From positions 1,398,501 to 1,462,500 of the forward strand of contig JALJCR010000001.1 of assembly GCA_022953095.1 (NCBI GenBank): a DNA stretch of 64,000 nt, in the 5' to 3' direction. This document shows, in pieces, positions 17,778 to 25,956 of this stretch (position 1 is its first letter; each line of letters starts with the position of its first letter). The notes below the pieces were generated by a model. That model made no database searches. It saw only the letters and a list, made by a program, of their open reading frames with translations, and had not been told where the DNA came from. Both the position numbers and the translations under genes were made by a program. This stretch comes from Qipengyuania sp. ABI-127-1. GTDB taxonomy: Bacteria; Pseudomonadota; Alphaproteobacteria; Sphingomonadales; Sphingomonadaceae.

Positions 17778-18566
17778 GTGGCAGCCGAGCAGGCCAAAGT
17801 CGATCCGATGTACCAGTTCACCATCGAACCGCTCGCCGGTTCGAGCGGTTGGGAACTGGCTGGGTACAATATCGCCTTCACCAACAGCGCATTGTGGATG
17901 CTGATCACCACCGTGGTGCTCTTCCTCTTCGTGCTGGGCGGCATGAAGCGCGAGCTGGTGCCCGGGCGCTGGCAGATGATGGTGGAGTCCTTCACCGGCT
18001 TCATCGACAACATGCTGGAAGCCAATATCGGCAAGGCGGGGCGCAAATACGTGCCCTATGTCTTCAGCCTGTTCATGTTCATCCTGTTCGCCAACCTCCT
18101 GGGCCTGCTGCCGCTGGGCATTTTCGGGTTGCACCCGTTTACCTTCACCAGCCATTTCACCGTTACCGGCGTGCTTGCGATCATCAGCTTTTCGATCGTG
18201 CTGCTGGTCGGCTTCTGGAAGCACGGCCTCCATTTCTTCAGCCTGTTCGTGCCGCATGGTACGCCTTTGCCGATGGTCCCGGTGATCGCGCCGATCGAAT
18301 TCATCTCGTTCATGGTGCGCCCGTTCAGCCTCGGCCTGCGTCTGTTCGTTGCCATGATGGCCGGTCACGTCCTGCTCGAAGTGCTGTCGAGCTTCGTGAT
18401 CGACGGCACCAATGCCGGCGCCACTTTCGGCCTTATGGTCGGCCTGCCGAGCTTCATCCTGATGATCGGTATCTGCGCTCTCGAGCTGCTGGTGGCGGGC
18501 ATTCAAGCCTACGTCTTCGCTCTTCTGACGTCGTTGTATATCAACGACGCCGAGAACCTTCACTAA
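17778..18566 (+). CDS. atpB: ATP synthase F0 subunit a
   Basis: Subunit a forms the proton half-channels of the F0 motor. The 262-residue protein has five to six membrane segments, and the essential channel arginine is visible in RPFSLGLRLFVAMMAGH. The start at 17778 is a GTG. Located between atpI and atpE in the usual alphaproteobacterial F0 order. Confidence 0.97.
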   Translation: MAAEQAKVDPMYQFTIEPLAGSSGWELAGYNIAFTNSALWMLITTVVLFLFVLGGMKRELVPGRWQMMVESFTGFIDNMLEANIGKAGRKYVPYVFSLFMFILFANLLGLLPLGIFGLHPFTFTSHFTVTGVLAIISFSIVLLVGFWKHGLHFFSLFVPHGTPLPMVPVIAPIEFISFMVRPFSLGLRLFVAMMAGHVLLEVLSSFVIDGTNAGATFGLMVGLPSFILMIGICALELLVAGIQAYVFALLTSLYINDAENLH

Positions 18567-18602
18567 GTCCTCAATTTACACGTTTTTCCAAAGGAGTTTG
18601 TC

Positions 18603-18830
18603 ATGGAAATGGAAGCCGCAAAGCTCATCGGCGCTGGTCTTGCTGCAATCGGTGCCGGTATGGCCGCGATCGGCGTGGGTAACGTCTTCGGTTCGTTCCT
18701 CGAAAGCGCCCTGCGCAACCCGGGTGCGGCAGACGGCCAGCAGGGCCGCCTGTTCATCGGCTTCGCCGCTGCCGAGCTTCTCGGTCTGCTGGCGTTCGTC
18801 GTTGCGATGATCCTGATCTTCGTCGCCTAA
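18603..18830 (+). CDS. atpE: ATP synthase F0 subunit c
   Basis: A 75-residue hairpin of two membrane helices. The proton-carrying carboxylate is Glu58 in GFAAAELLGLLAF, and the polar loop carries the usual RNPGA sequence. A near-perfect ribosome-binding site (AAAGGAG) precedes the ATG by seven bases, fitting the need for many c subunits per complex. The glycine/alanine pattern AIGAGMAAIGVG suggests a proton rather than sodium ring. Confidence 0.97.
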   Translation: MEMEAAKLIGAGLAAIGAGMAAIGVGNVFGSFLESALRNPGAADGQQGRLFIGFAAAELLGLLAFVVAMILIFVA

Positions 18831-18911
18831 GCACGACTACCGATTTTGCGCCGGTCGGGATCGTCCCGACCGGCGTCAAGAATTTATCGTACCCGCCTTT
18901 CGAGAGCTGCA

Positions 18912-19406
18912 ATGCCCCAGATAGCACAGCTTGCCGAAACATGGTCCAGTCAGGTCTTCTGGCTGTTGGTCTTTTTCGGCATCACCTTCTTCGTCATCGG
19001 CAAGGGCATGGTGCCCAAGGTGATGGAAACCGTCGCCCAGCGTGACGGCCAGATCGCCGCCGACCTCGCCGCCGCGAAGGCCGCGCGCGACGCCGCCGAC
19101 GAGCAGGAAGAGGCCTGGCGGGTGCGCGAGAACGAAAACCGCGCCGCCGCGCAGGCGATCGTCGCCAAGGCCAAGGACGAGGCTGCGGCCAGGTCCGAAA
19201 CCAAGCTGAAAGCGGCGCAGACGCGGCTCGACAAAAAGCTGTCCGAGGCGGAAACCCGCATTGCCGAGGCGCGCGCTGCGGCGCTGACCGAGGTGGAAAC
19301 GGTCGCGGTCGAAGCGGCGCAGGACATCGTCAAGACGGTTGCAGGCCTGAAGGTGACCAAGCCGACCGCTTCGAAGGCGGTGAAGGAGGCGATGGCCAAT
19401 GGCTAA
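18912..19406 (+). CDS. atpF': ATP synthase F0 subunit b'
   Basis: A 164-residue protein with one N-terminal membrane helix (FWLLVFFGITFFVIG) and a long alanine/glutamate coiled coil that forms the peripheral stalk together with subunit b. It is called b' because alphaproteobacteria encode two different b-type subunits, and this is the shorter, first one, preceding atpF. ATG 18912 is chosen since the upstream extension is basic and lacks coding character. Its end overlaps the atpF start by eight bases. Confidence 0.94.
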   Translation: MPQIAQLAETWSSQVFWLLVFFGITFFVIGKGMVPKVMETVAQRDGQIAADLAAAKAARDAADEQEEAWRVRENENRAAAQAIVAKAKDEAAARSETKLKAAQTRLDKKLSEAETRIAEARAAALTEVETVAVEAAQDIVKTVAGLKVTKPTASKAVKEAMANG

Positions 19407-19977
19407 TCCCACATCCCAGCTTCCCGAAGTGATCGCCACCGAAGCCGCGCAGGCCACTGTCGAGATCGACGCCGGGGCAGGCAAGCATGTCGAACCCGAA
19501 CTGTGGGGCCTGGCACCCTTCCAGATCGTCTCCATCTCGATGTTGGTTCTGCTGCTGATCGCTTTCTTCGGTGCCAAGGTTCACAAGACCATTGGCGGTG
19601 GACTCGACGGCAAGATCGCCGCGATCAAGGAACAGCTCGACGAAGCCAAGCAATTGCGCGCCGAAGCCGAAGCGCTGCGGCAGGAATATGCCGACAAGAT
19701 CGCCGGTGCCGAGAAGGACGCGGAAGCCATGCTTGCCAATGCGCAGCACGAAGCCGACGCCCTGCTCGAAAAGGCGGAGGCCGACAGCAAGGCGATGGTC
19801 GAGCGCCGCAAGCGCATGGCCGAAGACAAGATCGCCGCTGCCGAGCGCGAAGCGATCGAAGACGTGCGCAACCGCGCCGTCAACGCCGCTACCACGGCGA
19901 GCCGCAAGCTGATTGCTGCAAAGCATGACGCAGAAGCCGATCAGGCCCTGGCCGACAAGGTGATCGCCGGGATCTGA
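19399..19977 (+). CDS. atpF: ATP synthase F0 subunit b
   Basis: A 192-residue stalk subunit with a hydrophilic N-terminal extension of about 35 residues, a membrane helix (FQIVSISMLVLLLIAFFG) and a long coiled coil. It overlaps atpF' by eight bases. The F1 genes (atpHAGDC) do not follow, consistent with the split ATP synthase operons of alphaproteobacteria. A hairpin follows 28 bases downstream. Confidence 0.94.
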   Translation: MANPTSQLPEVIATEAAQATVEIDAGAGKHVEPELWGLAPFQIVSISMLVLLLIAFFGAKVHKTIGGGLDGKIAAIKEQLDEAKQLRAEAEALRQEYADKIAGAEKDAEAMLANAQHEADALLEKAEADSKAMVERRKRMAEDKIAAAEREAIEDVRNRAVNAATTASRKLIAAKHDAEADQALADKVIAGI

Positions 19978-20004
19978 CTGGCGATTATCAGAAGAACAAT
20001 CGAG

Positions 20005-20031
20005 AGGGCGGTCCTGCGGGGCCGCCCTTGT
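20005..20031. terminator. Likely terminator between convergent atpF and quinone oxidoreductase
   Basis: Hairpin AGGGCGG / CCGCCCT around a ten-base loop, followed by TTGT on the plus strand. The T-run is short, so this is a weaker terminator, but it sits exactly where the F0 operon should end and meets a convergent gene five bases later. Confidence 0.55.
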
Positions 20032-20035
20032 CGAT

Positions 20036-21001
20036 TCAGGGCTCGAGCACGAGTTTTCCGATGATCTCGCCGCGCCGCATGGCGTCGAATGCCTCCCGCC
20101 AGCGATCGAGGGGGAGGGTGCGGTCGACATGCGGCACGATCTTTCCTTGCACAGCAAGCCGGTCGACTTCCGCGGCGACGTGCGTCCCGCGTTTGGGAAA
20201 GCGCCGCGCATATTCGCCCGCGCGCACGCCGACGACCGAGAAGCCCTTGATCAGCGGGATGTTGACCGCAATCTCGGGAATGCGGCCCGATACGAAGCCG
20301 ATCACCAGCAGCTTGCCGCCAAAGGTGACGCAGCGCGTGCTCTCGTCGAATACGTCACCGCCGATGGGATCGTAGACGAGGTCGCACAGCTTCCCGTCGG
20401 TCAGGTCCGAGATGTCTTCGCGAAACCGGCCGGTGTTGAGGATCACCGCATCGGGCTGCGCGATTCTGCGTATAGGTTCGATCTTGTCCTCGCGATGCGT
20501 TGCCGCGATGACCTTTGCCCCAAGCGCACGCGCTAGATCGCAGGCGGCCAGGCCCACGCCCCCGCTCGCGCCGTGGACTAAGACGCTCCGCCCGGCCTCC
20601 AGCCCGCCGATCTCGACCAGCGCGACATAGGCGGTGTGATAGGCCGCGCCCATCGCCGCTGCGGTGCTGAAATCGAGGCCATCGGGGATTTTGCGCAATG
20701 TGGACGCTGAAAGCGCGACATATTCGGCAAAGGCACCGGTCTTCGCCCCGCCACGTACTCTGTCGCCCGGCATGAAGCCGCTATCCGCAGGCGCCTCGAC
20801 CACTTCGCCTGCCATTTCGAGGCCGGAAACGAAGGGCGGATCGGGTTTGAACTGGTATTTGCCCTGCGTCATCAGCAGGTCGGGGTAGTTGAGCGAAGCC
20901 GCTCGCACACGCACCAACACTTCACCGTCGGGTCGCTCGATTTCGGCCAGCTCGACGCCCGACAGGTCGGGCGACAGCGCGCGAACCAGAAGGGCCTTCA
21001 T
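20036..21001 (-). CDS. Zinc-independent quinone oxidoreductase / medium-chain reductase
   Basis: A 321-residue medium-chain dehydrogenase/reductase of the quinone oxidoreductase (QOR, CurA-like) type. The N-terminal GroES-like domain lacks the catalytic zinc ligands, and the NADPH-binding motif is VHGASGGVGLAA near residue 145. It probably reduces quinones or activated enones. Start ATG 21001 is chosen because it matches the family N-terminus (MKALLV); the frame runs further upstream over gloB. It lies four bases downstream of gloB and is likely co-transcribed with it, suggesting a shared role with reactive carbonyls. Confidence 0.9.
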   Translation of the reverse strand: MKALLVRALSPDLSGVELAEIERPDGEVLVRVRAASLNYPDLLMTQGKYQFKPDPPFVSGLEMAGEVVEAPADSGFMPGDRVRGGAKTGAFAEYVALSASTLRKIPDGLDFSTAAAMGAAYHTAYVALVEIGGLEAGRSVLVHGASGGVGLAACDLARALGAKVIAATHREDKIEPIRRIAQPDAVILNTGRFREDISDLTDGKLCDLVYDPIGGDVFDESTRCVTFGGKLLVIGFVSGRIPEIAVNIPLIKGFSVVGVRAGEYARRFPKRGTHVAAEVDRLAVQGKIVPHVDRTLPLDRWREAFDAMRRGEIIGKLVLEP

Positions 21002-21005
21002 CGGG

Positions 21006-21770
21006 TCAGAAATGGTCCTTGGCAGTGCGCAGCGCAGCGAATGTCTCCGCAGGACTGGTGCCACCCCACCGATCGCGCAGATCGGCATCGTCGGCGCGCA
21101 GGAAGGGGTTGGTTGCCAGTTCGCGCGAGAGCACCGTCGGTACGGTCGGTTCGCCCTTGGCGCGCTTCTCGTCGATGCGTGCGGCATAGAGCCGCAATTC
21201 GGCATTGTCAGGGTCGGCATGAAGCGCGAATTTGGCGTTCGCCTGCGTGTATTCGTGTGCGCAATAGAGCAGCGTGTTATCGGGCAGATTCCGAATGCGA
21301 TCGAGGCTGTTCCAGAACTGTTCCGGCACGCCTTCGAACATCCGGCCGCAGCCGAGCGCGAAGACGCTGTCGCCCACGAAAGCCATGTCGGCCTCGGCGA
21401 TATGATACGCGATATGGCCATTGGTGTGGCCGGAAACGTCGATCACGCGCGCCTGCCACTTGCCCAGCGCCGTGCTGTCGCCATTGCCGACCACGCGGTC
21501 GATAGGACTGAGCTTCTCGACTTCCCTGGGCGCCACCACCGTTGCGCCGGTCGCCTCTACGATGGCCTTGTTCCCGCCCGCGTGATCGGGATGCCAATGC
21601 GTGTTCCAGATCTGCGTGATTTCCCAGCCCTTGGCCTCGGCTTGCCTGAGGTATTCCGAGCCGTCGGGCGTATCGATGGCCGCAGTCTCGCCGCTATCGG
21701 GATCGTGGAGGAGGAATCCGTAATTGTCGGACAGGCAGGGGAATTGGTGGACTTCGAGCATGGCGGGCAA
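21006..21770 (-). CDS. gloB: Hydroxyacylglutathione hydrolase (glyoxalase II)
   Basis: A 254-residue metallo-beta-lactamase-fold enzyme that hydrolyses S-lactoylglutathione in methylglyoxal detoxification. The metal motif THWHPDHAGG lies near residue 57, further His ligands are in SGHTNGHIAYH and CAHEYT, and the C-terminal glutathione-binding helix region RAKGEPTVPT is present. A second ATG three codons in (MLEVHQF) may be the true start. It precedes the quinone oxidoreductase by four bases. Confidence 0.94.
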   Translation of the reverse strand: MPAMLEVHQFPCLSDNYGFLLHDPDSGETAAIDTPDGSEYLRQAEAKGWEITQIWNTHWHPDHAGGNKAIVEATGATVVAPREVEKLSPIDRVVGNGDSTALGKWQARVIDVSGHTNGHIAYHIAEADMAFVGDSVFALGCGRMFEGVPEQFWNSLDRIRNLPDNTLLYCAHEYTQANAKFALHADPDNAELRLYAARIDEKRAKGEPTVPTVLSRELATNPFLRADDADLRDRWGGTSPAETFAALRTAKDHF

Positions 21771-21789
21771 GGTAAGCGCTGCCGCGCCA

Positions 21790-21826
21790 AAGGGAAAGGC
21801 CCGCCTGCCGGAGTGGCAAGCGGGCC
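21790..21826 (-). terminator. Terminator for rpsA on the minus strand
   Basis: Hairpin GGCCCGC...GCGGGCC (21798-21826) with an inner TGCC/GGCA extension, followed on the minus strand by TTTCCCTTT. It lies past the rpsA stop and the paired palindrome at 21838-21918, and just before gloB. Confidence 0.65.
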
Positions 21827-21837
21827 TCTCTCTGTCT

Positions 21838-21918
21838 CGTCATCCCAGCGTAAGCTGGGATCGCTGTCGACACTCTCGGACTATGTCGCCCGAGATCCCC
21901 GCTTTAGCGAGGATGACG
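21838..21918. repeat. Paired REP-like palindrome, copy 1
   Basis: First arm CGTCATCCCAGCG TAAGCTGGGATCG, second arm diverged (GAGATCCCCGCTTTAGCG then AGGATGACG), arranged head-to-head with about 30 bases between. Same family as the copies at 35853-35931 and 37548-37626. It lies in the gap between gloB and the rpsA stop. Confidence 0.85.
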
Positions 21919-21958
21919 TTTCGCTAGGCACCCGCGTGGCGGGCACCAAGCTGCATCG

Positions 21959-23662
21959 TCAGTCTTCCTTCTTCTTCAGCGCTTCGCCGAGGATGTCGCC
22001 GAGCGAGGCACCCGAATCCGACGAACCGAACTGGGCAACCGCTTCCTTCTCTTCGGCGATCTGACGCGCCTTGATCGAGAAGTTCGGCTTCTTCGAGCGA
22101 TCGAAGCCGGTGACCATCGCATCGACCTTGCCGCCGACCTGGAAGCGGTCGGGGCGCTGTTCGTCGCGGTCGCGGCCGAGGTCGCTACGCTTGATGAAGC
22201 CGGTTGCACCGTCTTCGCCAACCTGCACTTCGAGGCCGCCATCGCGGACTTCGAGGACAGTGACGGTGACGGTTTCGCCCTTGCGGAGCGTGCCCGAAGC
22301 GCCTGCTTCGGTCGGTGCGCCCTTTTCGAGCTGCTTCATGCCGAGGCTGATACGCTCCTTGTCGGTGTCGACGTCGAGCACGACGGCTTCGACCTGCTCG
22401 CCCTTGCGGTGCAGCGCCAGCGCGTCTTCACCCGAGATGCCCCAGGCGATGTCCGACATGTGGACCATGCCGTCCACGTCGCCATCGAGGCCGATGAAGA
22501 GACCGAATTCGGTGGCGTTCTTGACTTCGCCTTCGACCTTCGAGCCAACCGGGTGCTTCTCGGCGAACTCTTCCCACGGGTTGCGCTGGGCCTGCTTGAG
22601 GCCGAGGCTGATGCGACGCTTCTCGCTGTCGACTTCGAGGACCATGACTTCGACTTCCTGCGAGGTCGAGACGATCTTGCCGGGGTGGACGTTCTTCTTG
22701 GTCCAGCTCATTTCCGAAACGTGGACAAGGCCTTCGATGCCCGGTTCGATTTCGACAAATGCGCCGTATTCGGTGATGTTGGTCACGGTGCCCGTCAGCT
22801 TCATGCCGACCGGGTACTTGGCCGAAACGCCGTCCCACGGATCCGATTCCAGCTGCTTCATGCCGAGGCTGATGCGCTGGGTTTCTTCGTTGATGCGGAT
22901 GATCTGGACGGTCACGGTCGCGCCGATTTCGATCATTTCGCTGGGGTGGTTGACGCGCTTGTAGCTCATGTCGGTGACGTGGAGCAGGCCGTCGATACCG
23001 CCGAGGTCGACGAATGCGCCGTAATCGGTGATGTTCTTGACTACGCCGTCGATCACCTGACCTTCGGCCAGCTTGTCGATCAGCTCGCTGCGCTGTTCGG
23101 CGCGGGTTTCTTCGAGAACCGCACGGCGCGAGACGACGATGTTACCGCGGCGGCGGTCCATCTTGAGGATCTGGAAGGGCTGAGCCATGTCCATCAGCGG
23201 AGTTACGTCGCGCACGGGGCGGATGTCGACCTGCGAACCGGGCAGGAAGGCCACGGCGCCGTCGAGGTCGACGGTGAAGCCGCCCTTGACGCGGCCGAAA
23301 ATGCGGCCTTCGACGCGCTTGCCTTCGCCGAATTCGTTTTCGAGCTTGTCCCAGGCGGCTTCGCGGCGGGCGCGGTCACGGCTGAGCATCGCTTCGCCTT
23401 CGGCGTTTTCGACGCGGTCGACATAGACTTCGACTTCGTCGCCGACGCCGGGCGCGGTTTCGTTTTCGGAGCGCTGGAATTCCTTGAGGTCGACGCGGCC
23501 TTCGCTTTTCAGGCCGACGTCGATGTGTGCCATACCGTTTTCGATGGCGGTGACGGTGCCCTTGACGACGCGGCCTTCGAAGCCGCCGTCATCTGCGCCG
23601 CCGAGTTGCTCGTCGAGCATCGCGGCGAAATCGTCGCGAGTGGGGTTGGCTGCAGTTGCCAT
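21959..23662 (-). CDS. rpsA: 30S ribosomal protein S1
   Basis: S1 binds mRNA leaders and delivers them to the 30S subunit. The 567-residue protein contains six S1 (OB-fold) repeats; repeats three to five carry the conserved ITEYGAFV or ATEFGLFI and GLVHVSEMSW or GMVHMSDIAW signatures, while the first two are more diverged. The C-terminal tail is short and acidic/basic (ALKKKED). ATG 23662 is preceded by a long leader with hairpins. Upstream on the same strand lie the MarR-GNAT gene and then cmk; in many proteobacteria cmk directly precedes rpsA. Confidence 0.97.
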   Translation of the reverse strand: MATAANPTRDDFAAMLDEQLGGADDGGFEGRVVKGTVTAIENGMAHIDVGLKSEGRVDLKEFQRSENETAPGVGDEVEVYVDRVENAEGEAMLSRDRARREAAWDKLENEFGEGKRVEGRIFGRVKGGFTVDLDGAVAFLPGSQVDIRPVRDVTPLMDMAQPFQILKMDRRRGNIVVSRRAVLEETRAEQRSELIDKLAEGQVIDGVVKNITDYGAFVDLGGIDGLLHVTDMSYKRVNHPSEMIEIGATVTVQIIRINEETQRISLGMKQLESDPWDGVSAKYPVGMKLTGTVTNITEYGAFVEIEPGIEGLVHVSEMSWTKKNVHPGKIVSTSQEVEVMVLEVDSEKRRISLGLKQAQRNPWEEFAEKHPVGSKVEGEVKNATEFGLFIGLDGDVDGMVHMSDIAWGISGEDALALHRKGEQVEAVVLDVDTDKERISLGMKQLEKGAPTEAGASGTLRKGETVTVTVLEVRDGGLEVQVGEDGATGFIKRSDLGRDRDEQRPDRFQVGGKVDAMVTGFDRSKKPNFSIKARQIAEEKEAVAQFGSSDSGASLGDILGEALKKKED

Positions 23663-24045
23663 AATTGAGTAGTCCTAACGTTCGTTTTGCTACCGGCCAC
23701 CGGTTTTACCGGGGTCTTTACCCGTCTGCCTGCGCACCATTGCACGGGCCGTACGGGGCAAGAGGGCCGACGTCTTCGCGAGGCCGGATGCCGCCGCGAA
23801 GGTTCTTCAATCGGGGGATTGGGAGAACGGCGCGCGCCTAGTCGAAACAGCGCAAAAAGGCAAGCGGTTTGCACGGACACCGGGCAAAGCCATGGCTTGT
23901 ATGCTGCACGGTAAAGGGGGATTGGGGCATTGCGAGTTCGGGCGCGGAAAACGACGGGGTTCGATAGTTTTCGCGGTTGGGCAACAGTATCTACCAGATC
24001 ATGCCCGTGCCGAAGCGCCGCAGGAACGAGTTTCCAGTTCCGGCG
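23663..24045. other. Intergenic region: rpsA leader and promoter, no gene seen
   Basis: 383 bases without a convincing gene. On the minus strand the last 45 bases before rpsA can form CCGGT-AAA-ACCGG and overlapping GGTGGCCGG hairpins (about 23690-23718). A promoter candidate lies at 23835-23863. The stretch 23880-24045, next to the MarR-GNAT stop, has no recognisable signal. Confidence 0.5.
23835..23863 (-). promoter_or_regulatory. Candidate rpsA promoter
   Basis: On the minus strand TTGCCT (23858-23863), a 17-base spacer, then TAGGCG (23835-23840). The spacing is ideal and a similar arrangement (TTGCAT, 16 bases, TATGTG) occurs upstream of rpsF. It would give a leader of roughly 165 bases, long enough for the feedback control known for S1 in other bacteria. 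Called by eye only. Confidence 0.4.
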
Positions 24046-25008
24046 CTAAGCCCCTTTGTAGAGCATGGCCACATCGCATCGTTCATACCGTGCGGCGTAG
24101 GCGTCCATAATTCCGCGGTCGTGTTCGAAGCCGAGCTTTTCGTAGAGGTGTATCGCCGGTGCGCACTTGCTGTTGGTGAGCAGATACAGCTTCTGCGCGC
24201 CGAGTTTGCGCGCGCGATCGATCATTCCGGCGAGCAGGAATTCCCCCGCCTTCAGCCCGCGCGCGCTTTCGCGCACGCCCATCTTGGTCAGTTCGAAGGT
24301 GCCCGGGCCGGTCTTGAGCAAGGCACAGGTGCCGACGATGCCGAGCCCGGCCGCCTCGACGAACAGGATGTCGCCCCCGGGATCGATGATCCGCTCCTGC
24401 GGATGTTCGAGGATTTCGCGGTCGGCCTTTTCCATCGCGAACATGCTCTCGATCCATTCGCGGTTGATGTCGTGGAACTCGCGGGCGAGGGCGGGCGTGT
24501 AATCGCGCAGGGAAAGCGTTTGCGGGGCGGTTCGTGCTGCGCGTTCCGCGATCGAGGCTTCGGCCAGCGCGTCTTCAATGATCGCCAGCTGGCGGAGAAA
24601 ATCGCCCTCGACGCGGGCAAGAATTTCCTCGGCTGCCGCGCCGACCCGCGGCCATACCTCGGTCGCGATGCGCAGCGCCATGCTCTGCCCCCGTTCGGTG
24701 AGCGCGATCATGCGGCTGCGCTGATCGGCGCAGGCCTCGTCCGTGGCAAGGCCCAGCTTCTTCAGGTGCCCGACCGTCCGCGTCATGCCCGGCTGGCTGG
24801 TCCCGCTCGCTTCGGCGAGCTGGCCGACGGTCTTGGGGCCGGTTCTCAGCGCTGCCATCGCCGTCATGTGGCCGGGTTGCAGCGGGATACTCGCATCCGT
24901 CAGGACGCTGGCCGCGCCCGCCTGCATGCGTTCACCGAGCCGCTTTAACCTGCTGCCCAGAAAGGCCGGCCCCATCTGGGCGACGACATCGATCATACGA
25001 ATCTCCAT
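24046..25008 (-). CDS. MarR-family HTH / GNAT acetyltransferase fusion
   Basis: A 320-residue fusion. The N-terminal part (to about residue 145) is a MarR winged helix, with MTAMAALRTGPKTVGQLAEA and SGTSQPGMTRTVGHLKKLGL forming the recognition region. The C-terminal part is a GNAT N-acetyltransferase with acetyl-CoA loop features around ARGLKAGEFLLAGMIDRARKLG and LTNSKCAPAIHLYEKLGF. Such fusions are widespread but mostly uncharacterised; the HTH may sense the substrate of the attached enzyme. It lies between cmk and rpsA on the same strand. Confidence 0.9.
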   Translation of the reverse strand: MEIRMIDVVAQMGPAFLGSRLKRLGERMQAGAASVLTDASIPLQPGHMTAMAALRTGPKTVGQLAEASGTSQPGMTRTVGHLKKLGLATDEACADQRSRMIALTERGQSMALRIATEVWPRVGAAAEEILARVEGDFLRQLAIIEDALAEASIAERAARTAPQTLSLRDYTPALAREFHDINREWIESMFAMEKADREILEHPQERIIDPGGDILFVEAAGLGIVGTCALLKTGPGTFELTKMGVRESARGLKAGEFLLAGMIDRARKLGAQKLYLLTNSKCAPAIHLYEKLGFEHDRGIMDAYAARYERCDVAMLYKGA

Positions 25009-25081
25009 AGCGAGGTATATAACATGATATGGAGATGAGGGGTTGCTGGCAACGGGATGATGTGGTTGCCGGACACCGACT

Positions 25082-25702
25082 TCAGGAGATGGCTTGTTTC
25101 ACTGCCTCGATCGCTGCGGCAATCGCTTCTTCCTTTCCGAGCGCGCTGGTATCGATCACCATAGCATCCTCGGCCGGGACCAACGGCGCTACCGCGCGAT
25201 TGCGGTCGCGTTCGTCGCGGCGGCGGAGATCGTCGCGGATCTCCAACAGAGTGACCCCGGCCCCGCGCTCGCGCATTTCGAGGAAACGGCGCTGCGCGCG
25301 CGCCTCCACACTGGCGGTGACGAAAAGTTTTGCGTCGGCTTCGGGCGCGATGACGGTGCCGATATCGCGTCCGTCCAGCACAGCTCCGCCTTCCTGGGTC
25401 GCAAAAGCGCGTTGCCGCTCGAACAGCGCCTGGCGCAGGGCTGGGTGCACCGAAACGCGGCTGGCGAGCCCGCCGGTTTCTTCGTCGCGCAGTTGCGGAT
25501 CGTCCAGCAGGCTGTCGGGAAAACTGGCCGCCGCCAGCGCATCTCCGCCATCGTCGGGATCGCCCCCGTTGAGAAACACCTGTCGTCCGACCGCGCGATA
25601 GAGCAATCCGGTATCGAGATGGGGCAGGCCGAAATGCCGGGCAAGCGCCTTGGCAAGGGTGCCTTTCCCACTGGCGGTTGGTCCGTCGACGGCGATAATC
25701 AT
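25082..25702 (-). CDS. cmk: Cytidylate kinase
   Basis: CMP/dCMP kinase of 206 residues. The P-loop GPTASGKGT is at residues 7-15, and the family-typical GRDIGTVI and the LID region RRRDERDRNR are intact. ATG 25702 (MIIAVDGP) is chosen because it matches the family N-terminus; the longer frame overlaps the neighbouring gene. It overlaps the small membrane protein gene upstream by four bases. aroA, cmk and rpsA are neighbours in E. coli as well. Confidence 0.96.
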   Translation of the reverse strand: MIIAVDGPTASGKGTLAKALARHFGLPHLDTGLLYRAVGRQVFLNGGDPDDGGDALAAASFPDSLLDDPQLRDEETGGLASRVSVHPALRQALFERQRAFATQEGGAVLDGRDIGTVIAPEADAKLFVTASVEARAQRRFLEMRERGAGVTLLEIRDDLRRRDERDRNRAVAPLVPAEDAMVIDTSALGKEEAIAAAIEAVKQAIS

Positions 25703-25956
25703 GCTTTCGTTCTCCGCGCGCGAAGCGCCTTTGCCAGGCCCCAGATGGCGATTGCCGCCCAGAACCCTTCGAGCACCAGGCTCGGCCAGTTGGTGTGGAC
25801 CAGCAACGATACGGTGAGCAGCGCGGCGCCGGTGAGGTTCGTGCCATGAAGCACGAAGGGGTTCGGTTCGTCGTTCCACGTCAGATAGGCATAGGCGCCG
25901 ATGATGCAGCCCATGCCGACAAAACCGACGAGGGTGTAAGTGTCGAGATCGATCAC
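25699..25956 (-). CDS. CBU_0592-like small membrane protein
   Basis: An 85-residue protein with three hydrophobic segments: VGFVGMGCIIGAYAYL, GAALLTVSLLVH and a third around LEGFWAAIAIWGLA. The conserved pattern of a small glycine-rich first helix, an Asn in the second helix (HGTNLTGA) and a Trp in the third agrees with the CBU_0592 family of unknown function. It overlaps both aroA and cmk by four bases, so translation of all three is probably coupled. Confidence 0.8.
   Translation of the reverse strand: MIDLDTYTLVGFVGMGCIIGAYAYLTWNDEPNPFVLHGTNLTGAALLTVSLLVHTNWPSLVLEGFWAAIAIWGLAKALRARRTKA

Noticed and set aside
22409-23668. Plus-strand frame of 419 codons opposite rpsA
   Set aside because: It is the complement of the repeated S1 domains and has an Asp/Val/Phe-rich shadow composition.
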